A stretch of 64,000 bases of DNA. It comes from Prochlorococcus sp. AG-347-B23 (GTDB taxonomy: Bacteria > Cyanobacteriota > Cyanobacteriia > PCC-6307 > Cyanobiaceae). Under the pieces are notes generated by a model. It did no database searches. It saw only the letters and a program-made list of their open reading frames with translations, and was not told the origin of the DNA. Below, in pieces: positions 54,377 to 62,958 of the stretch; positions within the stretch are counted from its first letter, which is position 1, and each line of letters starts with the position of its first letter. Where the stretch lies: NCBI GenBank assembly GCA_003281715.1, contig QCBE01000003.1:1-64000 (forward strand), written 5' to 3'. Made by a program: the position numbers and the translations under genes.

Positions 54377-55717
54377 ATGTTGAGGGTAGCTGTTATTGGT
54401 GGAGGTCCAAGTGGTTCATGTGCAGCAGAAATACTTGCTAAAGCTGGAATAAAAACTTGGCTCTTCGAGAGAAAATTAGATAATGCGAAACCATGTGGAG
54501 GAGCAATTCCACTTTGCATGGTCGAAGAATTTGATTTGCCTGAGTCAATTATCGATAGAAAAGTAAGGCATATGAGAATGATATCTCCATCAAATAGAGA
54601 AGTAGATATAAGTTTAGATAGAGTTTATGGGAAAAGTGATAATGAGTTTATTGGTATGTGTAGAAGAGAAGTTATGGATGCCTTTATGCGCAACAGAGCA
54701 TCAGATCTAGGTGCTACATTAATAAATGGATTAGTTACTTCTATTGATACTGGCGATAATAATCAAGGACCATATAAGCTTTCCTACTCAGATTTTACGA
54801 ATGGAGATAAAAAAGGGGAACTCAAAGAACTTACTGTTGACCTTTTGATCGGAGCTGATGGAGCCAATAGCAGAGTTGCAAAAGCAATGGATGCAGGTGA
54901 TTACAAAGTAGCTATAGCATTTCAGGAAAGAATTAAATTGCCTAAAGAAGAAATGAGTTACTACGAAGATCTTGCTGAAATGTATGTAGGAACTGATGTT
55001 TCTCCTGATTTTTATGGATGGGTATTTCCTAAATATGATCATGTTGCTGTGGGCACTGGAACCATGCAAAAGAACCAGTCATTAATTAAAGGACTTCAAG
55101 AGGGTGTAAGAAATAGAGCAAAGAAAAGACTTGTTAATGGTGAAGTAATAAAGGTAGAAGCTCACCCTATCCCAGAGCATCCAAGGCCAAGAAGGGTAGT
55201 TGGGAGAATGGCATTGGTTGGTGATGCAGCTGGTTATGTTACAAAAAGTTCTGGAGAGGGTATTTATTTTGCTGCAAAAAGCGGAAGAATGTGTGCTGAA
55301 GAAATTGTTGAAGCATCAAAAAATGGTCAGGTAATTCCATCAGAAAAAGATTTAAAAAACTATCTTAAAAAATGGGATAAAAAATATGGCACAACTTATA
55401 AGGTGCTAGAAATCCTTCAAAATATTTTCTACAGAAATGATTCTGCTAGAGAAGCCTTTGTTGAGATGTGTGATGACATGGATGTTCAAAGACTTACTTT
55501 TGATAGTTACTTATACAAAAGAGTTGTCTCCATGAAACCATTACAGCAACTTAAAATTACAATGCTTACACTTGGTTCGATTTTAAGAGGGAAAGCCCTA
55601 GCACCTCTAAAATATAAACCCGTTGATAGTGCTGTTAGAGAAAATAAAGAAGTAGAAAAAATGTTAGAAAATTATTCAATAAAGGGAGGAATTAAAGTTA
55701 AGAGTTCAAAAGTGTAA
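54377..55717 (+). CDS. chlP: Geranylgeranyl diphosphate/chlorophyll reductase ChlP
   Basis: ChlP reduces the geranylgeranyl chain to phytol for chlorophyll and tocopherol. The 446-residue flavoprotein has VAVIGGGPSGSCAAEILAKA at the N-terminus, LLIGADGANSRVAKAMDA, and RMALVGDAAGYVTKSSGEGI for FAD. It carries the family-typical PCGGAIPLCMVEEFDLP region. The last 20 bases overlap the convergent glyS gene. Confidence 0.95.
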   Translation: MLRVAVIGGGPSGSCAAEILAKAGIKTWLFERKLDNAKPCGGAIPLCMVEEFDLPESIIDRKVRHMRMISPSNREVDISLDRVYGKSDNEFIGMCRREVMDAFMRNRASDLGATLINGLVTSIDTGDNNQGPYKLSYSDFTNGDKKGELKELTVDLLIGADGANSRVAKAMDAGDYKVAIAFQERIKLPKEEMSYYEDLAEMYVGTDVSPDFYGWVFPKYDHVAVGTGTMQKNQSLIKGLQEGVRNRAKKRLVNGEVIKVEAHPIPEHPRPRRVVGRMALVGDAAGYVTKSSGEGIYFAAKSGRMCAEEIVEASKNGQVIPSEKDLKNYLKKWDKKYGTTYKVLEILQNIFYRNDSAREAFVEMCDDMDVQRLTFDSYLYKRVVSMKPLQQLKITMLTLGSILRGKALAPLKYKPVDSAVRENKEVEKMLENYSIKGGIKVKSSKV

Positions 55718-57860
55718 AGTCGGCTATTTTTAGAGAATAATTTCTAATTAAGCTCAACAAATTAAGTCTATTATTTCTTATTTTTAAATCCTCTGACATT
55801 ATTAGGACTCCCTTTTCATTATCAAATAAGTCCTCGATAGTGTTTACATTAATCTCAAACAAATTTAGAAGTTCTAAATAATTGCAATAACCTTCTGAAA
55901 AAAGTTTTTCTAATTCTCCAATAAATTCAAAAACTTTGAATTCACAATCTTTTTCAAAAAGTTTTGTGTTTACATAATCTCTTCTTGAGAAAACGTCTCT
56001 TGAAATATCACTTTTATTTGCTAATTTGCTTACCCTAGTAATTACCTTCTGGATTTCAACAAAATTATCCTTTTCGTTAAAATTTATAATAGAAAAAACC
56101 CTATTTTTAAGATCAACAATATTCAATACTCTTTTTTGAGATAATTCATCAGAAGAGCAAACGGCCTTTATTAATTCTTTACTAAGTGATATTTCTTCTA
56201 GATGACTAATAATTCTTTGAACTAAAAATTCATTTAAATCATTAAATACTGTTTCTCTTGAGAAGCTTAAATTCGGAAATACGATTTTCCAAAAATCAAT
56301 AAGTTCGTTGAATAATTTATCTAAAGGAAAATCAAGTTCATAATCCCAAATGATTTTAATCACTCCATTCAAATTTCTTCTTAAAGCATAAGGATCAGAT
56401 GATCCACTGGGACGTTTACCAGAAATAAATATACTTATTAAAGTTTCAACCTTATCTGCTATGGAAACTATTGCACCATATATTGTGGAGGGCAAAGCAT
56501 CTTTATAAAAACAAGGTAAATAATGTTCAGCGACAGCCAAGCAAACATCCTCACTAAATCCCTCATATTTAAGATATTTACCACCCATTATTCCTTGCAG
56601 CTCAGGGAATTCGAAAACAATTTCGCTACATAAGTCGTTTTTACAGTATTTAGCAGCTTCTATTATTTTTTTTTCTTCTAAAGACTTATCATTTAAAAAT
56701 TTAAGAATTTTTTTAGCAACTTCCTCTATCCTTTCTACCCTCTGAAATATATTTCCAAGTCCTTTCAAATATGAAACAGATTTAAGCTTTTCATTTCTTT
56801 CGATTGAAGCAACTTTTTTGTCACTTTCTACGAAAAACTTTGCATCTGAAAACCTTGCCCTCAATACTTTCTCATTACCTTTGGCAATATTATTATTTGA
56901 TTCTTCAAGACCATTTGAAATAACGCAAAAAGTTGTACTAATATTTTTTTCAGAGCTTAAATCTAGTTTAGAAAAACTTTCGTTTTTAAATAAAAGAGGA
57001 ACGTATCTCTGATGAATTTTCATGACTGTTGAGAGAACTTCAACAGGGAGATCAAGAAATTCATTACTAAATTTGCCAATAATTAAGTCTGGCCATTCAA
57101 CTAAATCAGTTAGTTCATTTAGTAATCCTTCTGAAAGGTCAGGTTTCAGATTTAAAGATTTAGATGCCTGATTTATTAAACTTTCAATTTTTTCTTTTCT
57201 TTCTTTTCGAATAGCTATTACTCTATTTCGCTTTAATAATTCAAAAAAATCATCAGGATTCTGAACTTCTAAAACTTCATTGATTAGCCTATGACTTTTT
57301 GTTTTATTACTTATTTTGATTTTTGGATCACATTCATCAAATTCAAAATCAAGAATTTCATCATTATAAATAGAGGCAATCCACCTGATAGGTCTTGAAA
57401 ATTTTATGTTCCCAGCACCCCATTTCATAAATCGAGGACCTTGAAGACTCTTTACTAATTTTGGGATAATCGAAGATAAAGAAATTTTTGTTGATAGTCC
57501 TTTCTCAATTTTCTTTCCAAATACAAAATCACCCTTTTCCGTGTTTTTTATTTCTAGCTCACCTACATCTAAATCTAAGCTATTAGCAAATCCTAAAGCA
57601 GCATTAGTAGGATATCCATTTAAATAAGCTAAATTTGCTTTAGGCCCTTTTCTTTCTATTATCTTATCTTCTGCATAATCAACTAAACCTTCGAGAAGAA
57701 GAACTATCCTCCTTGGTGTAGAGGTAACAACTATTTGTTCGAATTTGATTAACTTTTTATCCAATTCAAATTCTATTAGAGATTTAAATTGCTCTAGAAC
57801 AGAATGAGAAAATTTTGCGGGCAACTCTTCTGTTCCTATCTCAAGTAAATATTTAGACAA
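55698..57860 (-). CDS. glyS: Glycyl-tRNA synthetase beta subunit GlyS
   Basis: The 720-residue beta subunit of the alpha2-beta2 glycyl-tRNA synthetase. Recognised segments are YLLEIGTEELPAKFSHSVLE, KWGAGNIKFSRPIRWIASIY, HQRYVPLLFKNESFSKLDLS and SADKVETLISIFISGKRPSG-like ISIADKVETLISIFISGKRP. The alpha subunit glyQ is not in the window. Its 5' end is 87 bases from the divergent sir gene. Confidence 0.94.
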   Translation of the reverse strand: MSKYLLEIGTEELPAKFSHSVLEQFKSLIEFELDKKLIKFEQIVVTSTPRRIVLLLEGLVDYAEDKIIERKGPKANLAYLNGYPTNAALGFANSLDLDVGELEIKNTEKGDFVFGKKIEKGLSTKISLSSIIPKLVKSLQGPRFMKWGAGNIKFSRPIRWIASIYNDEILDFEFDECDPKIKISNKTKSHRLINEVLEVQNPDDFFELLKRNRVIAIRKERKEKIESLINQASKSLNLKPDLSEGLLNELTDLVEWPDLIIGKFSNEFLDLPVEVLSTVMKIHQRYVPLLFKNESFSKLDLSSEKNISTTFCVISNGLEESNNNIAKGNEKVLRARFSDAKFFVESDKKVASIERNEKLKSVSYLKGLGNIFQRVERIEEVAKKILKFLNDKSLEEKKIIEAAKYCKNDLCSEIVFEFPELQGIMGGKYLKYEGFSEDVCLAVAEHYLPCFYKDALPSTIYGAIVSIADKVETLISIFISGKRPSGSSDPYALRRNLNGVIKIIWDYELDFPLDKLFNELIDFWKIVFPNLSFSRETVFNDLNEFLVQRIISHLEEISLSKELIKAVCSSDELSQKRVLNIVDLKNRVFSIINFNEKDNFVEIQKVITRVSKLANKSDISRDVFSRRDYVNTKLFEKDCEFKVFEFIGELEKLFSEGYCNYLELLNLFEINVNTIEDLFDNEKGVLIMSEDLKIRNNRLNLLSLIRNYSLKIADFTLLNS

Positions 57861-57947
57861 GAAAAAAATATGACTTAACTTACTATAATTTACTACCAGT
57901 TAAATAAGCTTTTCGCTAATGTATAAAAAGAGATATGTTTTGGTCCT

Positions 57948-59735
57948 TTGATCAAGGTTGAGAAAGTAAAAAAGAAAAAAAATTCTGCAAAGGAAGAGAC
58001 TGTTTGTTTAGCAAATGGACTAGAAGTCTCTAAATTTGAAAATTTTAAAAAAAGTAGCCAATTCCTTAAGGAACCACTTGCTACAGAATTAGTCAATGAA
58101 AGTGATCATTTTACTAATGATGCAGTTCAGTTATTAAAATTTCATGGTAGTTATCAACAAGATAACAGGGAAAACAGAAAGCCGGGCAAAAGTAAAGATT
58201 GGCAAATGATGCTTAGGTTAAGAAATCCTGGCGGTGAAGTCCCTGGGAAATTATTTTTAGCATTAGATGAATTATCTGACAAACTAGGTAATGGAACACT
58301 TAGGGCCACTACAAGACAAGCCTTTCAAATGCATGGAATCAGAAAGGAGAACCTAAAGGAAGTAATTCAAACAATAGTAAATTCAATGGGCTCCACATTA
58401 GCTGCATGTGGAGACATTAATAGAAATGTTATGGCCCCTGCGGCTCCATTTGATTCGCCAGACTATAATATTGCAAGAGCATTGGCAAAAAAAGTTGCAG
58501 ATCTTCTCACCCCTATGGCTGGCCAAGGCACTTTTTTAGAGCTTTGGGCTGATGGAGATTTAGAGTACACCATAAAGCCTGACGAAGATATTGAAGAAAT
58601 TAGAAAGCTCCAATTCAAAGATAATGTTTTTAGTGGTATAAAAGATGAGCCTCTTTATGGTTCAACTTATTTACCGAGAAAATTCAAATGTGCCGTGACA
58701 GTTCCTGGGGACAATTCTGTTGATCTTCTTACCAATGACATAGGAATAGTTGCCTTTACTTCTAAAGATGGGAACTTAGAAGGATGCAACTTCTATGTTG
58801 GAGGTGGTATGGGTCGCACACATAATAATGAGGAGACCTTTGCCAGAATTGCAGATCCACTTGGATATGTTGAAGAACCTGACATTTATGAATTAATACA
58901 AAGCATTGTGGCTATTCAAAGAGATTATGGTGATAGAAAATCAAGAAAAAATTCAAGAATGAAATATCTTCTTCATAGAAAAGGTATTAAATGGTTCAAA
59001 AAGATACTTTCTGATAAGTATTTCAAAAAAGAAATTAAAAAAATTAGAAAAGAACCTGATAAGGTTCTCATTGATTACCTAGGTTGGCATAAACAAAATA
59101 AAACCTCCCATTTCGTGGGTTTACCATTATTATCAGGAAGATTATCTGGAGATAAGAAGAATACCATCACAAGTATTGTTAAAAAATATAATTTAGATTT
59201 AAGACTCACACCTAATCAAGATATTTTACTTTGTAATATTCCCAATAAAAACAAAGGTGAAATTCAAAAATCTCTACTAAAAATTGGATACAAAAATTTA
59301 GAAAACATTAATGAAATACAAAGACACGCTTTAGCTTGTCCTGCTTTACCACTTTGTGGTCTTGCAATGACTGAAGCTGAAAGAATATTACCTGATGTAC
59401 TAAAAAGGATTGAAAATTTACTATTAGATCTAAAAATACAAAAGACAATATTATTCAGAATGACAGGATGTCCTAATGGATGTACTAGGCCTTATATGGC
59501 CGAATTAGCACTTGTTGGAAGTGGGCAAAACAAATACCAATTATGGTTGGGGGGAAGTAAAAATCTACAAAGGCTGGCTAAACCATTTTTACAAAGAATG
59601 GAACTTAATGATTTAGAAAAAACTCTTCAACCATTATTTGATAATTGGAAGAGTAATTTGGATTTGGATTTCGGAGATTTTATAAATACTCAAGATGAAA
59701 ATTATATATTAAATTTACTAAATGAAAATCAATAG
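57948..59735 (+). CDS. sir: Ferredoxin-sulfite reductase Sir
   Basis: Sir reduces sulfite to sulfide with six electrons from ferredoxin. The 595-residue protein has the four cysteines for the [4Fe-4S]-siroheme centre: LACPALPLCGLAMTEAERIL (C-x5-C) and FRMTGCPNGCTRPYMAELAL (C-x3-C). Also seen are LRLRNPGGEVPGKLFLALDE and LRATTRQAFQMHGIRKENL. I took a TTG at 57948 as start because no in-frame ATG precedes the conserved part. It is a cytoplasmic or stromal-type enzyme. Confidence 0.94.
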   Translation: MIKVEKVKKKKNSAKEETVCLANGLEVSKFENFKKSSQFLKEPLATELVNESDHFTNDAVQLLKFHGSYQQDNRENRKPGKSKDWQMMLRLRNPGGEVPGKLFLALDELSDKLGNGTLRATTRQAFQMHGIRKENLKEVIQTIVNSMGSTLAACGDINRNVMAPAAPFDSPDYNIARALAKKVADLLTPMAGQGTFLELWADGDLEYTIKPDEDIEEIRKLQFKDNVFSGIKDEPLYGSTYLPRKFKCAVTVPGDNSVDLLTNDIGIVAFTSKDGNLEGCNFYVGGGMGRTHNNEETFARIADPLGYVEEPDIYELIQSIVAIQRDYGDRKSRKNSRMKYLLHRKGIKWFKKILSDKYFKKEIKKIRKEPDKVLIDYLGWHKQNKTSHFVGLPLLSGRLSGDKKNTITSIVKKYNLDLRLTPNQDILLCNIPNKNKGEIQKSLLKIGYKNLENINEIQRHALACPALPLCGLAMTEAERILPDVLKRIENLLLDLKIQKTILFRMTGCPNGCTRPYMAELALVGSGQNKYQLWLGGSKNLQRLAKPFLQRMELNDLEKTLQPLFDNWKSNLDLDFGDFINTQDENYILNLLNENQ

Positions 59736-59738
59736 ATT

Positions 59739-60422
59739 TTAAACTTTTCCATAGAGAGCAATTGCTTTTTTATTTTTCCAAGCCCATAATTGATCACCAT
59801 AACTAAAATGCCACCATTCATTTGGATGTTGAGCAAATCCGAATTTAGTCATAATTTCCCTTAATAAATTTCTTCTACTATTCCAAATAATTGCTCTTTC
59901 ATTCTTTATGTTTGCATAAAAATAAGGATTTGAGGTCTCATCCATTTGATCAACCATACTTCCCATTTCAACAAGATTTCCGTCTTTATCTGATAAACAA
60001 ACATCCAATGCACCCCCAGTTGAATGAGGGGGAGGACACCTAATATCATGAGATGGATATGCCCAAAATTTTTCAACTTTTTTTAAAATGGATGGATAAG
60101 ATTTTATATTTTCAAAAGAAATATCAACATCAGATTTTTCACACTCTAATAAAAATGCCCTTTTAAACATAAATTCCTGGACTTCTAAAGGTCGCCAACT
60201 GTCATAAATTAAAAGGTTAAAACTACTCTTTGATATCAAACAATCATTTACTTTTAATAATCTATTTACAACCTCCTCTCTTAATTTCCAAATAGAAGTT
60301 TTATCTTTGTAAGGTGCTCCTAAATGAAAGTAAGGGTGGGGATCTAAAAACTTTAGGCAACTAGGTATAGCTATTAATTTATCTCCATTATCTTTAATTG
60401 GTATTTTATTCCAAATTTTCAA
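59739..60422 (-). CDS. D-alanyl-D-alanine dipeptidase, VanX/DdpX family
   Basis: A 227-residue M15D peptidase. The zinc and catalytic marks are LLIYDSWRPLEVQEFMFKRA, CPPPHSTGGALDVCLSDKDG with HxxGxAxD-like layout and HPNEWWHFSYGDQLWAW. It hydrolyses D-Ala-D-Ala released during peptidoglycan turnover, in the cytoplasm because no signal peptide is present. It converges on sir with a 3-base gap and lies after recG on the minus strand. Resistance to glycopeptides is not implied without vanA/H. Confidence 0.85.
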   Translation of the reverse strand: MKIWNKIPIKDNGDKLIAIPSCLKFLDPHPYFHLGAPYKDKTSIWKLREEVVNRLLKVNDCLISKSSFNLLIYDSWRPLEVQEFMFKRAFLLECEKSDVDISFENIKSYPSILKKVEKFWAYPSHDIRCPPPHSTGGALDVCLSDKDGNLVEMGSMVDQMDETSNPYFYANIKNERAIIWNSRRNLLREIMTKFGFAQHPNEWWHFSYGDQLWAWKNKKAIALYGKV

Positions 60423-60479
60423 TTGAAAATTACAATTGATTTATAGTGGCATATATATCAAAAATTACAATGATAGTTT

Positions 60480-62936
60480 TCAATTTAAGAAATCATGAAT
60501 GAATTTATTATCAGAATTATCAATAAGTATATTCCTTAAAACAATATTTTCTTTTAAATCAGGATCATCACTAACAACCTTAATAGCCTCTTCACGAGCC
60601 TTATCAATAAGAAATTTATTGTTAGGTAAATTGTCCAGTACAAAATCAGGCAATCCGGATTGTCTGTATCCTAAAATCTGGCCTGGTCCTCTAAGCTCCA
60701 AGTCTTTTTCAGCAATATAAAAGCCATCATTAGATTTTTGCAAAACACAAAGTCGTTTATTTTCTAATCCATTTTTATCGGGGGTTACCAGATAACAAAA
60801 AGATTTTGTTGATCCTCTACCAACTCTCCCCCTTAATTGATGTAGCTGAGACAATCCAAATCTGTCCGAGTTATATATAATCATAATTGTGGCGTTAGGC
60901 ACATCAATGCCAACCTCAATTACTGTAGTTGAAACTAATATATTAATTTCATTCTTTAAAAAAGAATTAATTACTTCATTCTTTTCTTGTGAACTTAACT
61001 TCCCATGTAATAGTCCAACTTTTTTGTTAAAAAAGACCTCTTCTGATAAATGTTTGAATGTTTTCTTTGCGGAGCTTAAATTCATTTTTTCAGAATCTTC
61101 TATAAGTGGCAAAATCACATAAGCTTGCTTTCCCTTATTAATCTCAGCTTCAACAATCTTAAACAAGTTAGTTAAATCATCTTCTGAAATTATTTTTGTT
61201 GTTATGGGAACTCTCCCAGGAGGGAGTTCTGTAATTTGACTCACATCTAAATCACCATAAATAGAAAGCGCAAGAGTTCTTGGAATTGGTGTTGCTGTCA
61301 TTGATAACAAGTGAGTATTTTCTCCTTTATTTAATAATCTATTTCTTTGAGTAACTCCAAATCTATGTTGTTCATCAATTACAACCATGCCTAATGCATT
61401 AAAGATAACTTTATCCTCAAATAATGCATGAGTACCTACGAGTATATCAACTAATCCATTGTTCAAATTAGAGAGAATTTCTTTTCTCTTTTTTTGAGGA
61501 GTATTCCCAGTAAGTAGTTCAACAGAAACTAAAAGGGGATTCAAATATTTTAATAAATTTTTATAATGCTGTTCTGCCAATACCTCAGTTGGGACCATAA
61601 ATGCACCTTGCAGTTTTTTTTCAATGACAAGTAAAAGAGACGCTATTGCAATTATAGTTTTACCGCTTCCCACATCTCCCTGAAGCAATCTAGACATTGG
61701 TACGGGATTAGATAAATCCTTCTTAATTTCATTTAAAACATTTTCTTGAGATTTTGTTAATTCAAAAGGAAAAGTATTTATAAATTCTTTTAATAAAGAT
61801 TTCTTTTGAGGTAATTGTTGGGAAGTTAAATTTTTATTCGTCTTTCTTTTTCTAAGTAGGAACTTTATTTGAAGTAGGAATAACTCATCAAAAACCAAAC
61901 GTTTTTTTGACTCAACAAGTGCTTCTTGAGTTGGTGGAAAATGAATATTAATCAACGACTCTCCTTTTGATAATAAAGATAATGAATCAAGTTGCTTTTT
62001 ATTTAAAATTTCTGGATATTCCTTTGCATAAATTAGTACCTTTTTCATAAGTTTTATAAAACTCATATTTGATAGAGCTTCACCTAATGAATACAATGGT
62101 AATATTTTGCCTGAGAAATTAAAATTATCATTGTTATCCTTAAGAATTTCAATCTGCGGATCTACAAAAGTTTTGCCATACTCTGTCAATTTAACCTTAC
62201 CGGAAATTGCTAATTTGGTTCCAGGAATATACAAAGATTTTTGAGATGTGAAGAAGGAGTAAGATCTAAATCTTCTTCCTAAAAAAAATTTTGTAACCTT
62301 TATTGAAGACGTTTCATCAGAAACTACAATATTCATTATTGATAAATTACTATTTTTTTTACTCTTATGAATATAAAATCTTTTAACGTTTGCGATGCAC
62401 GTGTATAAATTATCTGGTTTTAAATTTATTATCTTGACTCTATTCGTATAGTCTAGATATGTTCGTGGGAAATAATTAATTAGATCTTTTATATGAAATA
62501 CTCCTAATTCATTAAGCTTATTTTTATAAACTTTTCCTATATTTTTTATTAATGAAATATCTGAATCAAAAGACAAACTTGAATCAGCTTTATTCAGAAA
62601 AACATTATTACTAATATTACTAGAACTTTCTATTTCTAGAATTTTTCCTAGTTTATAAAGATTTTTTCTTGTATCTATAATTAACCTTTTTCTTTGATTT
62701 TCATCTAATTTATTATATTCATAATATTTTTTAGAAAATTCATAAAATATCCTTAAATATTCGTCTGAGAGGTTTAGATTATCTAGTTTTTTTAATGATT
62801 CATGCAAATAATCATTAAAATATTTTTCTCTTCCTAAAGTATTAATAAAATTGTTTTCAGTTTCAATAGTAAGAGATTTTTGAAGAGGCCTTATCCAATC
62901 TTTAATTAATTTATAATTATTTTCGCTAATAGTCAC
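60480..62936 (-). CDS. recG: ATP-dependent DNA helicase RecG
   Basis: RecG reverses stalled forks and processes branched DNA. The 818-residue protein has a family-specific N-terminal region of about 125 residues, a wedge/OB domain (YFPRTYLDYTNRVKIINLKP), then the helicase core: LLQGDVGSGKTIIAIASLLL, the DEQH box in MVVIDEQHRFGVTQRNRLLN, SMTATPIPRTLALSIYGDLD and QLRGRVGRGSTKSFCYLV. Length suits the cyanobacterial form. It starts 22 bases after the ORF to its right. Confidence 0.95.
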   Translation of the reverse strand: MTISENNYKLIKDWIRPLQKSLTIETENNFINTLGREKYFNDYLHESLKKLDNLNLSDEYLRIFYEFSKKYYEYNKLDENQRKRLIIDTRKNLYKLGKILEIESSSNISNNVFLNKADSSLSFDSDISLIKNIGKVYKNKLNELGVFHIKDLINYFPRTYLDYTNRVKIINLKPDNLYTCIANVKRFYIHKSKKNSNLSIMNIVVSDETSSIKVTKFFLGRRFRSYSFFTSQKSLYIPGTKLAISGKVKLTEYGKTFVDPQIEILKDNNDNFNFSGKILPLYSLGEALSNMSFIKLMKKVLIYAKEYPEILNKKQLDSLSLLSKGESLINIHFPPTQEALVESKKRLVFDELFLLQIKFLLRKRKTNKNLTSQQLPQKKSLLKEFINTFPFELTKSQENVLNEIKKDLSNPVPMSRLLQGDVGSGKTIIAIASLLLVIEKKLQGAFMVPTEVLAEQHYKNLLKYLNPLLVSVELLTGNTPQKKRKEILSNLNNGLVDILVGTHALFEDKVIFNALGMVVIDEQHRFGVTQRNRLLNKGENTHLLSMTATPIPRTLALSIYGDLDVSQITELPPGRVPITTKIISEDDLTNLFKIVEAEINKGKQAYVILPLIEDSEKMNLSSAKKTFKHLSEEVFFNKKVGLLHGKLSSQEKNEVINSFLKNEINILVSTTVIEVGIDVPNATIMIIYNSDRFGLSQLHQLRGRVGRGSTKSFCYLVTPDKNGLENKRLCVLQKSNDGFYIAEKDLELRGPGQILGYRQSGLPDFVLDNLPNNKFLIDKAREEAIKVVSDDPDLKENIVLRNILIDNSDNKFIHDFLN

Positions 62937-62958
62937 ATTTGAAAAAAGTATTATTTTT

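Noticed and set aside
59739..60422. Glycopeptide-resistance interpretation of the VanX-like gene
   Set aside because: No VanH or VanA/B ligase is nearby and Gram-negative cyanobacteria do not need it; a cell-wall recycling role is more likely.
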